The position numbers and the translations under genes were made by a program. A stretch of DNA of 40,096 nucleotides from SXRF01 sp039808985 (GTDB lineage Bacteria; Pseudomonadota; Alphaproteobacteria; Rickettsiales; SXRF01), in contig JBDHUC010000018.1 of assembly GCA_039808985.1 (NCBI GenBank), forward strand, positions 1 to 40,096. Reading direction: 5' to 3'. How positions within the stretch are numbered: position 1 is the first letter of the stretch; each line of letters opens with the position of its first letter. The notes under the pieces were generated by a model. The model saw only the letters and a program-made list of their open reading frames with translations. It was not told the origin of the DNA and ran no database searches. This document shows positions 1 through 7,807 of this stretch, one piece after another.

Positions 1-95
1 ATCATCGCGTTCATCAGCATGTCGAAAGCTATTTCAATAGGCTGCTTTTTGATAACGCGCTTGCTTCTTCTGGAAAACATATCAATAATCCCCAT
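1..95 (-). CDS. 5' end of an unidentified gene, truncated by the window edge
   Basis: An open frame starts at an ATG at 95 and runs off the window after 31 codons (MGIIDMFSRRSKRV...). The visible N-terminus is basic and I do not recognise it. It begins four bases after a strong hairpin and lies just downstream of the putative 6S RNA on the same strand. No clear Shine-Dalgarno sequence precedes the ATG, so the start could also be one of the later Met codons. Confidence 0.4.
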   Translation of the reverse strand, partial: MGIIDMFSRRSKRVIKKQPIEIAFDMLMNAM

Positions 96-98
96 CAA

Positions 99-122
99 AC
101 CACCAGCTTGATTGCTGGTGGT
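99..122 (-). terminator. Hairpin after the 6S-like RNA
   Basis: Perfect 9-bp inverted repeat ACCACCAGC / GCTGGTGGT with a 6-nt loop. On the minus strand it directly follows the 3' end of the structured RNA at 126 and is followed by TTTG, a weak U-tract. It may end the RNA or lie in the leader of the truncated gene at 1-95. Confidence 0.45.
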
Positions 123-125
123 GCC

Positions 126-272
126 GGGGGTTAAGAAGCCGAACCAAAGTACGGCCGCGGCGCTTTCGGCGCGAGCCTATTATATAACGCCGCCACCCCG
201 ACGCAAAGCGTGAGGTGGCAGTTTGATATCGGCAGTTGCCCTGCCGCTTTGGTTTAGAGGTTCTTAAGCCCC
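126..272 (-). ncRNA. ssrS: Putative 6S RNA
   Basis: Non-coding stretch whose ends pair: minus-strand GGGGCTTAAGAACC with GGCTTCTTAACCCC, then AACCAAAG with CTTTGGTT, leaving a large internal loop. The 5' side of the loop carries CTGCCGATATCAAACTGCCACC-like sequence (CTGCCGATAT then CTGCCACC) that pairs with GGTGGCGG further on. This resembles the GCCGAUAU...ACCAC...GUGG segment of E. coli 6S RNA, which binds sigma-70 RNA polymerase by mimicking an open promoter. Length, about 147 nt and up to about 168 nt if transcription starts near 293, fits the family. The identification is from memory of the fold and motif; a covariance search would settle it. Confidence 0.6.
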
Positions 273-292
273 AAAGCTGGGTTTTCCAGCTT

Positions 293-328
293 CATTAACA
301 AATTAGCATTATAAATCAGGGCGGTCAA
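293..328 (-). promoter_or_regulatory. Candidate promoter of the 6S-like RNA
   Basis: On the minus strand TTGACC (328-323) and TAATTT (305-300) are separated by 17 bp, placing initiation near 293. A second possible -10, TATAAT at 313-308, has no good partner. A 7-bp hairpin (AAGCTGG / CCAGCTT, 274-292) lies between this start and the RNA body and might be a processed leader. Confidence 0.35.
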
Positions 329-398
329 AAGGAAATATTCGGCTTTTACAGGGTGGGCAGTTATTGTCACCGAATTACTTGAAGAATGACCAAATATA

Positions 399-734
399 TC
401 ACAGGCTTTTTTTTCTGCCCCGCCGTGGCTTCGGGCAGAGATAATTCGAAATTATATAATATTTAAGTTCGCGTATCATTTCCTGTGTCGCATCGGGGCT
501 AAAATAGCGCATTACTATATAACGCTCAGCATCAACAACTTCCTGATAGAACCTGCGTTCCCTGCGCGATGAAAGCAATGCTCCCGTGAACTTGTTTTCC
601 ATAAGCAATTGCTGCTTGATGTCACGTATCAAAGCAAGGTCAAATGAGGGGGCGCTTAGGTCTAGCAGATCGTCATTGTCGTTTGACGCTACCGGAAGGA
701 ACACAAGATTGTGACACCGACCTATATATTGCAT
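399..734 (-). CDS. Hypothetical protein, 111 aa
   Basis: I do not recognise this protein. It has no signal peptide or membrane segment; the first half is acidic (SNDNDDLLDL, residues 18-27) and the C-terminus is strongly basic (KPRRGRKKSL), a charge layout seen in small nucleic-acid-binding proteins. The middle (about 55-95) should be helical. The start ATG at 734 has only a weak ribosome-binding site (GGTG four bases upstream), so an internal start such as Met45 is possible. It is followed by the 6S-like RNA on the same strand. The upstream 47-bp gap to the next gene carries AT palindromes that could be its operator. Confidence 0.45.
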   Translation of the reverse strand: MQYIGRCHNLVFLPVASNDNDDLLDLSAPSFDLALIRDIKQQLLMENKFTGALLSSRRERRFYQEVVDAERYIVMRYFSPDATQEMIRELKYYIISNYLCPKPRRGRKKSL

Positions 735-741
735 ATCACCA

Positions 742-763
742 CTATATAGAAAACTATATATAG
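742..763. repeat. Paired AT palindromes upstream of the 111-aa gene
   Basis: CTATATAG (742-749), AAAA, then CTATATATAG (754-763): two self-complementary blocks within 22 bp, 8 bp upstream of the 111-aa gene's start. They could bind a dimeric regulator or simply be AT-rich sequence; nothing else supports a role. Confidence 0.3.
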
Positions 764-781
764 CGTCAAATGGTTTATGGC

Positions 782-1042
782 CTACATGGTTTTCAGGTAA
801 TCGGCCAGGAATTTTTTGGCTTCTTCATCAGGCTCAGTTCCCAAGGCGACATAGAGGACTTCGCCATAATCCTTAACATCCTTACAGATACTTTGAGTCA
901 TGAAATCATGTTTCATTTTATGGTGTTGTTTTTCATCGCAGCGTATATAGGCGTAGAAATTCTCACCATCTTTTGAAACAGCACGGTAAAGAACTACATT
1001 ATTGCTGTTTTTCTGGCGAATCACCGATGCGAATGTTCCCAT
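782..1042 (-). CDS. Hypothetical protein, 86 aa
   Basis: Small soluble protein (MGTFASVIRQKN...) without signal peptide, membrane segment or known motif. Its centre has an aromatic stretch (NFYAYIRCDEKQHHKMKHD, about 28-46) and the C-terminus a charged helix (DEEAKKFLADYLK). The start at 1042 has a modest Shine-Dalgarno-like CAGGGC nine bases upstream. It follows the ankyrin-like gene by 32 bp on the same strand and may be cotranscribed with it, so a partner or accessory role is possible but unproven. Confidence 0.5.
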   Translation of the reverse strand: MGTFASVIRQKNSNNVVLYRAVSKDGENFYAYIRCDEKQHHKMKHDFMTQSICKDVKDYGEVLYVALGTEPDEEAKKFLADYLKTM

Positions 1043-1074
1043 ATAATTTGCCCTGCCGGATACTTACCTTCTGC

Positions 1075-1596
1075 TTATAGAGCCATTTGCTTACCTGAAA
1101 CAACTATTGTGTCATGCGGCTGCTTAGCCCCCAGAATCAATCCAGAACTAGCCTCTTTAACATTCAGCTTGCTTTTTATAGCGGCGGCAACTTCTTCCAT
1201 ACCACCTTTTTTCTCCGCAAGATCAACGTAAAAACTATCGTTATTACCACGCGCCAAATGTTTGGCAGATACTCCTTGTTTATTTACTATTAGCAGGGCC
1301 GTATCCTTATCCACCATTGAAATCGATCTGCTTAGTGCATTATCCAATTTTATATTATCTGTTATGAATAGCTGCTCTGGGGATGCCCTTGAGATTAGTT
1401 CAGCCGATACTTCTTTGTTATTAGCCATAATCGAAATATCCAGGAGGGTCATTCCGCTGGCACTCCGAGAAAACACCTGTTCTGTAGGAGCTTTCCTAAC
1501 CATCTCTGCACCTGCTTCTGATTTTGAATAAACTGCTTCCACTAATTTGTCATGCAGCTTTTTATCATGTACAACACCTTTAGTTCCTGAAGTCAT
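1075..1596 (-). CDS. Ankyrin-like protein of unknown function, 173 aa
   Basis: Residues about 45-75 read as a degenerate ankyrin repeat (MTLLDISIMANNKEVSAELI, following a G-T-x-L-H/D-like turn), with a further helical pair after it. No signal peptide or membrane segment. The open frame extends upstream to 1662, but the ATG at 1596 is chosen because a perfect GGAGG lies 4 nt before it and none precedes the longer start. Ankyrin proteins mediate protein contacts; in host-associated bacteria they are often effectors, which is only a possibility here. The gene stands alone with its own upstream region, which shares a 20-nt motif at the same 65-nt distance with the unknown gene at 32491. Confidence 0.6.
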   Translation of the reverse strand: MTSGTKGVVHDKKLHDKLVEAVYSKSEAGAEMVRKAPTEQVFSRSASGMTLLDISIMANNKEVSAELISRASPEQLFITDNIKLDNALSRSISMVDKDTALLIVNKQGVSAKHLARGNNDSFYVDLAEKKGGMEEVAAAIKSKLNVKEASSGLILGAKQPHDTIVVSGKQMAL

Positions 1597-1661
1597 AAAT
1601 CCTCCGTATTTTTGATTATTCAATCGTAAGAAACAGTTTAGCAAATAGCTATCACTGCGCA

Positions 1662-1695
1662 TATTAAGATTGTGTTACAATTGAATATTGTAACA
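1662..1695 (-). promoter_or_regulatory. Inverted repeat and shared 20-nt motif upstream of the ankyrin-like gene
   Basis: TGTTACAAT (1673-1681), 5-nt spacer, ATTGTAACA (1687-1695): perfect 9-bp arms. In gene orientation the inner part continues as ATTGTAACACAATCTTAATA (1681-1662), ending 65 nt before the ATG. A 17-of-20 match lies at 32406-32425, also 65 nt before a start codon. This looks like an operator or activator site. It sits 26 bp beyond the ccmI stop and has no U-tract, so a terminator is less likely. Confidence 0.5.
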
Positions 1696-1721
1696 ATTCA
1701 ATATGTTAAAATCAACTATTG

Positions 1722-2354
1722 TCATTTCCGGCCAATCTGGCGGTCGATCAATGCCTTAATTGGCGAATCATCGGCAAGCGATTTATAAAGTTTTTTCATA
1801 TCTTCCATTGCTTCCCTGGTATCTCCTGACTGCATTTTATACATAGCCAGGAAATAGCGTACTTCTTCATTCCCAGGCTGTAATATATGCATCATATCAA
1901 GGCTTTTTTTAGCTTCGGGCGTAACAGTTCCATCAGCATCAATTATAAGGGCATGGATATAGGACATTATTAAAACAGGGTTTCCTTGCGAAAGCAGTAT
2001 GGCTTGTTTATAGGCATTAGCCGCGGCTGAAAACTGGCTGGTTTCCATAAAGCTATCGCCCATTTCCACCCATGCCTTCAGATTTTTTGGATCTTTTTTA
2101 AGAAGCTCAGAGTTTGCAGAAATTTTTTCTTTAAGTTCAGATAATTTTTCTGCGCGCTCGGCCATAAGCGGCAATATTTCCGGTGTGCCGAATTTATAAT
2201 AAAGGCCAAAAGACCCTATACAGAATATAATAATTATTATCGCGGTAAAAATCCGCCTGTACTTAACAGAAATATTTTCTGCGCGGTATAGCGGCATTAG
2301 CAGAATAAAAACAACCGCTAATACTATAATAGAAAAAATTGGATAAATGCTCAT
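1722..2354 (-). CDS. ccmI: Cytochrome c biogenesis protein CcmI (TPR), short form
   Basis: CcmI presents apocytochrome c to the heme-ligation complex on the outer face of the inner membrane. The protein is 210 aa: a hydrophobic segment at about 3-20, a second at 34-55, then a helical region with tetratricopeptide repeats (WVEMGDSFMETSQFSAAANAYKQA, about 110-133, and two to three more units to the end). Alphaproteobacterial CcmI/CycH is usually much longer, so this is a short form. The longer open frame to 2438 overlaps ccmH; the ATG at 2354 is two bases after the ccmH stop and starts the membrane segment directly, indicating translational coupling. It is the last gene of the cluster. Confidence 0.8.
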   Translation of the reverse strand: MSIYPIFSIIVLAVVFILLMPLYRAENISVKYRRIFTAIIIIIFCIGSFGLYYKFGTPEILPLMAERAEKLSELKEKISANSELLKKDPKNLKAWVEMGDSFMETSQFSAAANAYKQAILLSQGNPVLIMSYIHALIIDADGTVTPEAKKSLDMMHILQPGNEEVRYFLAMYKMQSGDTREAMEDMKKLYKSLADDSPIKALIDRQIGRK

Positions 2355-2356
2355 GG

Positions 2357-2764
2357 TTATTTTGAGGTTCTGGCAGGACGAAAATAACAATACATCGAAA
2401 TAATACCAATTAAAAGCACAAGCCAAGGGCCAAACCATAGCATAATCGTACTATTCTTAAGCGGCGGATTCATTAGTATTACATCACCATATTTCGCTGC
2501 CAATCCCGATTTTATTTCCTGATCGCTTAAACCAGAGGCAATTGATTCCCGGATGTTCCGGCGCATGTCACCTGCCACCTGCGCATGTGAATCAGCTATA
2601 GTTTCGCTTTGGCAAACCATACAGCGTATTTCCGGGAAAAGTGCGATTGCACGCGCTTCCAAAGCCGCATCAGGCAAAGGCGTATCAACGGTCAGGGCAA
2701 ATGAAGGAAAAGCAAAAAGCCACAATACCGCTACACCTATTAGTATATTAAGGAACCTGTGCAT
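2357..2764 (-). CDS. ccmH: Cytochrome c-type biogenesis protein CcmH (CycL)
   Basis: Membrane-anchored thiol oxidoreductase that reduces the heme-binding cysteines of apocytochrome c. The 135 residues show a signal sequence (residues 1-23), the conserved RCMVCQ motif (Cys48 and Cys51) in the three-helix periplasmic domain, and a C-terminal membrane segment (about 107-127) ending in a short basic tail. Length and layout are typical of the separate CcmH of alphaproteobacteria. Its start lies inside the end of ccmG (17-bp overlap), so the two are probably translated together. Confidence 0.92.
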   Translation of the reverse strand: MHRFLNILIGVAVLWLFAFPSFALTVDTPLPDAALEARAIALFPEIRCMVCQSETIADSHAQVAGDMRRNIRESIASGLSDQEIKSGLAAKYGDVILMNPPLKNSTIMLWFGPWLVLLIGIISMYCYFRPARTSK

Positions 2765-3299
2765 TTTCTGAATTTAATTTTTTTACCAGCGGGATTATAA
2801 GCGTATTAAGCACTTCTTCGGTAAGAGGTAATTTATAATGCAGCGCTATTACGCCATTCTTATCAAGCACAAAAGTTTCCGGCACTCCGGTAATGGCCAG
2901 CGGCACCGTGGTTTTCCCCTCCTCATCAATTCCGATTTCCTGGTAAGGGTTTCCATTTTCTTTTAAAAAATTAAAGGCAGCAAGCGGCTTGTCTTTCCAT
3001 GCAATACCATAAATATTCACTTTCTGCGCAAGCTTCATCAGCACATCATTTTCCTGTGCGCAAGGCATGCACCATGAGGCAAAAACATTGACAATCTTTA
3101 CATTCCCGCCACCAAACAATGAAGGCGTGAACATTGTTGTCTTGCCAAGCGAAGGCAGCTCAAAACCAGCCATGGGCTTACCGCTGCTAAGCTGATCAAT
3201 GTCATTATTGCTTTTATTAAAAAGGCCAAACGCCAAGGCCATGCTAAGCAAGAACATAATTATCAGCGGCAGCATTTGTATGAGTTTTTGCCTGTTCAT
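2748..3299 (-). CDS. ccmG: Thiol:disulfide interchange protein CcmG/DsbE
   Basis: Periplasmic thioredoxin-like protein that passes reductant to apocytochrome c or CcmH. It has an N-terminal anchor (residues 8-26) and a thioredoxin fold with active site WCMPC (Cys77, Cys80), followed by the family's GVPETFVLDKNG segment carrying the cis-proline region (about 138-149). 183 aa is the usual length. It begins 6 bp after the J-domain-like gene, within the ccm operon. Confidence 0.93.
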   Translation of the reverse strand: MNRQKLIQMLPLIIMFLLSMALAFGLFNKSNNDIDQLSSGKPMAGFELPSLGKTTMFTPSLFGGGNVKIVNVFASWCMPCAQENDVLMKLAQKVNIYGIAWKDKPLAAFNFLKENGNPYQEIGIDEEGKTTVPLAITGVPETFVLDKNGVIALHYKLPLTEEVLNTLIIPLVKKLNSENAQVP

Positions 3300-3305
3300 A
3301 CTTAC

Positions 3306-3920
3306 CTATTCCGGTTGTTTCCTGGAAAAATAATTGCGTATCTGATCCATCGCTATATTAAGCTGCACCAACTGCTCATTATCATGGGCAAATGCTTTTG
3401 CGCGGCGATGATAAATCGCTGTTGCATCTTCCAAAGTCGCATTTGCGCCAAGACCAAACCCTTTTAAGCATTCCTCGATATTTTCGATTGTTTCATAGTC
3501 ATTTAATATATCATTTTCGTAATTGATTTCAAATCCGGCCATGAGCGAAGAAAGTGTGCCAATACCCCATTTTTCCATATTACACCATTGGCGTAAAACC
3601 AGATGCATCGCATAGACATTATGCTCGGTCCTTTGCCAGCGGTCACAGGTTATAATATAGCTGCGGTCACGATACCTTATATGCAGGCTTGCCCCGGTAC
3701 GGCTGCCTATTTTTTTGCGCAGGCGTTCTATATTAGGCTGCTCTACATCAAGATAAAGCGTAGCCTGGGCAATACCTGCCAAATCTATTTCCTCTTTCAG
3801 GAAATTGGTTGCGTCAGTCAAGGTTATATTCTGCGAGAAACCGTTATCGCTGCGCTGCTTCATAAGAGGCGTAACAGGTATAGATTCCGGCCAGCTAAGC
3901 GGCGCTCTGTAATGTAACAT
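3306..3920 (-). CDS. J-domain-like protein of unknown function inside the ccm operon
   Basis: 204 aa, soluble, no signal peptide. The C-terminal part (about 155-198) has the spacing of a degenerate J domain: an early helix (LEDATAIYHRRAKAFA), HDN in place of the HPD turn, and a final helix (LVQLNIAMDQIRNYF). Without HPD it is unlikely to stimulate Hsp70 ATPase, so binding is the more likely role. The N-terminal 150 residues do not match a family I know. Position between ccmF and ccmG, with 24 and 6 bp gaps, suggests cotranscription with cytochrome maturation, but a role there is inference. The start at 3920 has a weak ribosome-binding site. Confidence 0.6.
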   Translation of the reverse strand: MLHYRAPLSWPESIPVTPLMKQRSDNGFSQNITLTDATNFLKEEIDLAGIAQATLYLDVEQPNIERLRKKIGSRTGASLHIRYRDRSYIITCDRWQRTEHNVYAMHLVLRQWCNMEKWGIGTLSSLMAGFEINYENDILNDYETIENIEECLKGFGLGANATLEDATAIYHRRAKAFAHDNEQLVQLNIAMDQIRNYFSRKQPE

Positions 3921-3944
3921 CAGTTTTTTTCCATCTAAATAATT

Positions 3945-5831
3945 TCAACTAAAATTTTTCGGTTTATAGTTTTTAGCCAGTAAACCTGTTATACCACCCA
4001 GAGCCATTAACACAAATCCTAACCATATTAAATTTATCATTGGCTGGAAATAAAGTCTAAGGGTTGTTTTCCCATCTTTCCCGCCTGCGCCGATAACGCT
4101 GTATAAATCACCGGCCCAGCTATAATAAATTGCTGTTTCGCTTGTATTATTCGCATTGATGTCGTAAGTGCGGTACTCGGGGAACAGGCTGGTTATTATC
4201 TCGCCTCCTGCCCCAGCTATCCTCAATTCGGCTTTTTTTGCGCTGAAATTCTCGCCTTTAATGTCGCTGCTTCCAATAAAAGCCACATTGTAGCCTGCTA
4301 TTTTCAAAGAATCACCATTTGCTGCCATAGTCTGGGCTTCTTCTTTCCATAGGCCAGAAGCCGTAATGCCCACAACTATGCAGGCGGCCCCTATATGGCC
4401 AAGAAAAACGGAATACCTGCCGCTTCTGCCCTTAGCGCCTATAATCCATTGCAAACTTCCGGCAGCCAGCCACGAAGCCAGTGAAAAACCACAAACAGCC
4501 GCCATAATCTTCGTATTGGCAAAGGCCAGGACAATGAATATTGACGCTACCGTGGCAAGCATTGCAGGACGCAGCGCAATAAATGCGCTGTTAACGCTGG
4601 CCTTTTTCCATGCCATGAATGGCGTAATTGCAGCAAATATAAGCGGGATAGCCATAAGCGGTATAAAGGTTGACTGGAAAAATGGCGGACCGACCGTTAT
4701 GCGTTCTCCGCTTATAAGCTCGGCAAATATAGGATACAATGTTCCAAGCAGAACGGTTGCGCAGGCCGAGAGGATAAACAGGTTATTTATTACAATAAGG
4801 CCTTCGCGCGAAAGTGGCAGCATATGCTCCGTACTGGCGAGCCTTGCAGCGCGCAGGCCATACAAAAACAAGGCGCCGCCAACTGTAACAAATATATATG
4901 CAAGTATAAAAATCCCGCGCGCCGGATCGCTTGCAAAACTATGAACCGAAGTAATTGCGCCCGAGCGTACCAGGAATGTTCCAAGCAGGCTTAAGGCAAA
5001 AGTTATTATTGCCAGCAATATTACCCACTGGGAAAGGAGTCCGCGTTTTTTCAGAACTATGTTAGAATGCAAAAGCGCCGTTCCAGCAAGCCATGGCAGC
5101 AGGGAAGCATTCTCAACCGGATCCCAGAACCACCAGCCGCCCCAGCCTAGCTCGCGGTATGCCCACCAGCTCCCCAGCCCTATGCCGATTGTAAGGGCGC
5201 TCCATGATACCATAATCCAGGGATGGGCTATCTCAGCCCACTTCCTACCGGCATTGCCCTGTATCAGCGCAGCAACAGCAAGGGAAAAAACTATAGAGAA
5301 GCCTACATATCCGAGATATAGAAGCGGCGGATGCATGGCAAGCCCAATATCCTGTAGCAGCGGGTTTAATGCCTCGCCATCGGCTACAGGCGGGAACACA
5401 CGGGCGAAAGGATTGGAAGTGCATAGTATGAAGGCAAGAAAACCGGCGCACAGGCAGGATTGAATAGATACAGCGTATAGTTTTACCGTTTCCCTGCCAT
5501 CTGCCAGCAATGCCCCAAAAACCGCCAGCACAAAAACCCAAAGCAACATCGACCCTTCATGATTACCCCAGGTTCCAACTATTTTATATAATGTTGGTAA
5601 TGAAAGGTTGGAATGGGCTACAACATTAGCAACGCTGAAATCGGAATCAAGGCGCAGCACTATAAGGGCTGCAAGCGCCAGCGTTATGAACAACGCCTGC
5701 AGGCATGTGCACACTGGTGATATAGCCGCTGCAAAATTGCGTGGCACTGAAAATGGCAGGAGATAAGCACTTTGCAACAATGCCAGCAACAAAGCGAGTA
5801 TAAGGAAAAATACACCGGATTCAGCTATCAT
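3945..5831 (-). CDS. ccmF: Heme lyase CcmF
   Basis: Inner-membrane subunit of System I that ligates heme from holo-CcmE to apocytochrome c. 628 aa with about 14-15 membrane segments. Visible hallmarks: WGNHEGS (88-94), HPPLLYLG (167-174, a heme-ligand His), and the WWD domain with SWWAYRELGWGGWWFWDP (221-238). A periplasmic domain (about 480-600) precedes the last membrane helix. Length is near the family norm. The start overlaps ccmE by 4 bp (ATGA), typical of coupled translation. Confidence 0.96.
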   Translation of the reverse strand: MIAESGVFFLILALLLALLQSAYLLPFSVPRNFAAAISPVCTCLQALFITLALAALIVLRLDSDFSVANVVAHSNLSLPTLYKIVGTWGNHEGSMLLWVFVLAVFGALLADGRETVKLYAVSIQSCLCAGFLAFILCTSNPFARVFPPVADGEALNPLLQDIGLAMHPPLLYLGYVGFSIVFSLAVAALIQGNAGRKWAEIAHPWIMVSWSALTIGIGLGSWWAYRELGWGGWWFWDPVENASLLPWLAGTALLHSNIVLKKRGLLSQWVILLAIITFALSLLGTFLVRSGAITSVHSFASDPARGIFILAYIFVTVGGALFLYGLRAARLASTEHMLPLSREGLIVINNLFILSACATVLLGTLYPIFAELISGERITVGPPFFQSTFIPLMAIPLIFAAITPFMAWKKASVNSAFIALRPAMLATVASIFIVLAFANTKIMAAVCGFSLASWLAAGSLQWIIGAKGRSGRYSVFLGHIGAACIVVGITASGLWKEEAQTMAANGDSLKIAGYNVAFIGSSDIKGENFSAKKAELRIAGAGGEIITSLFPEYRTYDINANNTSETAIYYSWAGDLYSVIGAGGKDGKTTLRLYFQPMINLIWLGFVLMALGGITGLLAKNYKPKNFS

Positions 5832-6271
5832 TTTTCGCCGTCGCCATGCCAGTTGCCAGATCGCTTCAGCGCATCGACAACCTCTTTAGGCATATATTTT
5901 TCATCATGCTTGGCAAGTATCCTCTGCGCTGTAAATTCGTTCCCTTGTGTAATATTACCCTCAGCGATACAGCCCTGCCCTTCGCGAAACAGGTTAGGCA
6001 GGACTCCGCTATAGGAAACTTTTATATCAGCATTACCGTCGGTTATTAAAAAGCTTATCCTGTCACCACCTGAATGCTCAATGCTACCGGCTTTTATCAG
6101 CCCCCCTATACGAATTGTTTTTTGTGGATCAGGCATCTGCTTTTGGATATCCGAAGGACTATAGAAGAATACAAGATTCTCGCGAAATGCGCTCATGGTA
6201 AGCAAGGTCGCCGCGCATAAGAATATCATGCTCACGATGATAAATAGCAGGCGCTGGTGTTTAGGCTTCAT
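5828..6271 (-). CDS. ccmE: Heme chaperone CcmE
   Basis: Periplasmic chaperone that binds heme covalently and hands it to CcmF. 147 aa: N-terminal anchor (about 7-27), an OB-fold beta barrel beginning with the IRIGGLIKAGSI strand (53-64), and the heme-binding histidine His122 in KHDEKYMP. It uses the standard H-D-E-x-Y motif rather than the archaeal-type CxxxY variant. It lies between ccmD (9 bp upstream) and ccmF (4-bp overlap). Confidence 0.95.
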   Translation of the reverse strand: MKPKHQRLLFIIVSMIFLCAATLLTMSAFRENLVFFYSPSDIQKQMPDPQKTIRIGGLIKAGSIEHSGGDRISFLITDGNADIKVSYSGVLPNLFREGQGCIAEGNITQGNEFTAQRILAKHDEKYMPKEVVDALKRSGNWHGDGEK

Positions 6272-6280
6272 ACCGCTGAA

Positions 6281-6448
6281 TTATATATCGTTATGTTCTT
6301 TTAAATTTTTAAGCGTTTGTTGCGCTCTCTTAAGCGAAGAGAGCGTAATTAACAGCATGGCAATAATAATAATTGCGGCAATTGCAAATGACGGCCAGAC
6401 ATATATGCCGTATTCACCCATGCCTAATGCCTTTATAATATTTTCCAT
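6281..6448 (-). CDS. ccmD: Heme exporter accessory protein CcmD
   Basis: A 55-aa frame with an N-terminal MGEYGIYVWPSF segment, one membrane helix (about 19-37) and a basic amphipathic tail (LKRAQQTLKNLK). This is the CcmD signature: a small bitopic protein that releases holo-CcmE from the CcmABC complex. It is the first gene of the cluster, with ccmE starting 9 bp after its stop. No ccmA, ccmB or ccmC is adjacent, so those must lie elsewhere. There is no clear Shine-Dalgarno sequence before its ATG; the divergent 105-bp gap to dadA must hold both promoters. Confidence 0.88.
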   Translation of the reverse strand: MENIIKALGMGEYGIYVWPSFAIAAIIIIAMLLITLSSLKRAQQTLKNLKEHNDI

Positions 6449-6553
6449 GTTTTCATATCTACGTGATTTATGCTAAAAAACCAGTAAAAAAGTTTGAATA
6501 ATATTTTTTATGTATATATGAATGTATTATATAAATTATAAGTTTGCTTGCTC

Positions 6554-7807
6554 ATGAAAATACTTATTCTTGGTTCCGGTCTTTTAGGCGTTACTGCTGC
6601 GTATGAATTAGGAAAGCGTGGCTTTGACGTAACGGTCATAGATAACAAGGATGGCTGCGCGGCGGATACCAGCTTTGCCAATGGCGGCCAGCTAAGCTAT
6701 AGCCATGCAGAGCCATGGGCCAGCGCGGCAGTTCTCCCAAAACTCCCAAAATGGCTCCTGCGTTCCGATTCACCGCTGGTATTCCGCCCCAGGGCTGACC
6801 CGGATATGATACGCTGGGGCCTTTCCTTCCTGCGCAACTGTACCAGTTTCCGGGCAGACACCAACACCATAAGCATACTGCGCCTTGGTCTTTACAGCCG
6901 GAAATGCATGCACAAGCTGATGGCTGAAGAAAAAATCAGCTTCGATTTTTCTGATAAGGGAATATTGCATATTTACAGCACCCAGGCTGAGATTGAGCAC
7001 GGCAAAAGGCAGGTGGAATTCCAGGCAAAATTCGGTGGGGATGAGAAAATACTATCGCGTGATGAGGTGTTCGCGCTCGAACCTGCCCTTACCCACAGCA
7101 AGCAAACCATTATAGGCGGCATCCATGCCCATCACGATGAAAGCGGAAACGCGCATACTTTCTGCCTGGAGCTTGCAGACATCGCAACAAAAAAATTCGG
7201 TGTTAAATTTGAATATGGCGTTTCTGTGACTGACATTAAAAAAGAAGGAGCGCAGATAGCATGCGTTGTTACAAACAAAGGAGAAATGAGGGCTGATGGC
7301 TATATTATGGCGCTTGGTTCATATAGCCCAGTCTATCTAAGGAAAGTCGGAATAAATGTTCCTATATATCCGATGAAGGGCTACAGCATAACTATTAATG
7401 CCAATGAATTCTGCCCCAATCTCAGCCTTACCGATGGAACACATAAAATAGTTTACAGCCATTTAGGCGATAAGCTAAGGGTTGCTGGCACAGCAGAATT
7501 CGCCGGTTACGACCACAGCATTAATGAAAAGCGCATAGCCCCTATAGTAAAGGCAGCGCGTGCCCTTCTTCCCAAAGCCGACTGGTCGCAGGAAATAAGT
7601 AAATGGGCATGCCTGCGCCCATCCACCCCTGACGGCCCACCAATTATTGGCCGTACCCCATACAAAAATCTGTTTCTAAACACAGGACACGGCACACTAG
7701 GCTGGACGCAGGCCGCAGGAAGCTCAACATTGCTTGCCGATATAATTGAAAATAAAACTCCTGAAATTTTACTCCATGGATTAACATTGGGAAGGTACAA
7801 GAAATGA
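6554..7807 (+). CDS. dadA: D-amino acid dehydrogenase (FAD-dependent, DadA family)
   Basis: Oxidises D-amino acids to 2-oxo acids and ammonia, passing electrons to the quinone pool at the inner membrane. 417 aa. The N-terminus has the Rossmann dinucleotide motif GSGLLGVTAAYELGKRG (about 7-23), then the DadA-typical FANGGQLSYSHAEPWA segment and the C-terminal FAD region (LRPSTPDGPPIIGRT and NTGHGTLGWTQAAGS). A TTG two codons upstream is possible, but ATG at 6554 starts the Rossmann strand directly. A PAP2 gene overlaps its stop by 4 bp. D-Ala from peptidoglycan turnover would be a natural substrate; exact specificity cannot be read here. Confidence 0.88.
   Translation: MKILILGSGLLGVTAAYELGKRGFDVTVIDNKDGCAADTSFANGGQLSYSHAEPWASAAVLPKLPKWLLRSDSPLVFRPRADPDMIRWGLSFLRNCTSFRADTNTISILRLGLYSRKCMHKLMAEEKISFDFSDKGILHIYSTQAEIEHGKRQVEFQAKFGGDEKILSRDEVFALEPALTHSKQTIIGGIHAHHDESGNAHTFCLELADIATKKFGVKFEYGVSVTDIKKEGAQIACVVTNKGEMRADGYIMALGSYSPVYLRKVGINVPIYPMKGYSITINANEFCPNLSLTDGTHKIVYSHLGDKLRVAGTAEFAGYDHSINEKRIAPIVKAARALLPKADWSQEISKWACLRPSTPDGPPIIGRTPYKNLFLNTGHGTLGWTQAAGSSTLLADIIENKTPEILLHGLTLGRYKK

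Noticed and set aside
4366..4944. 192-aa plus-strand frame inside ccmF
   Set aside because: Antisense shadow; ccmF has all family motifs in its own frame.
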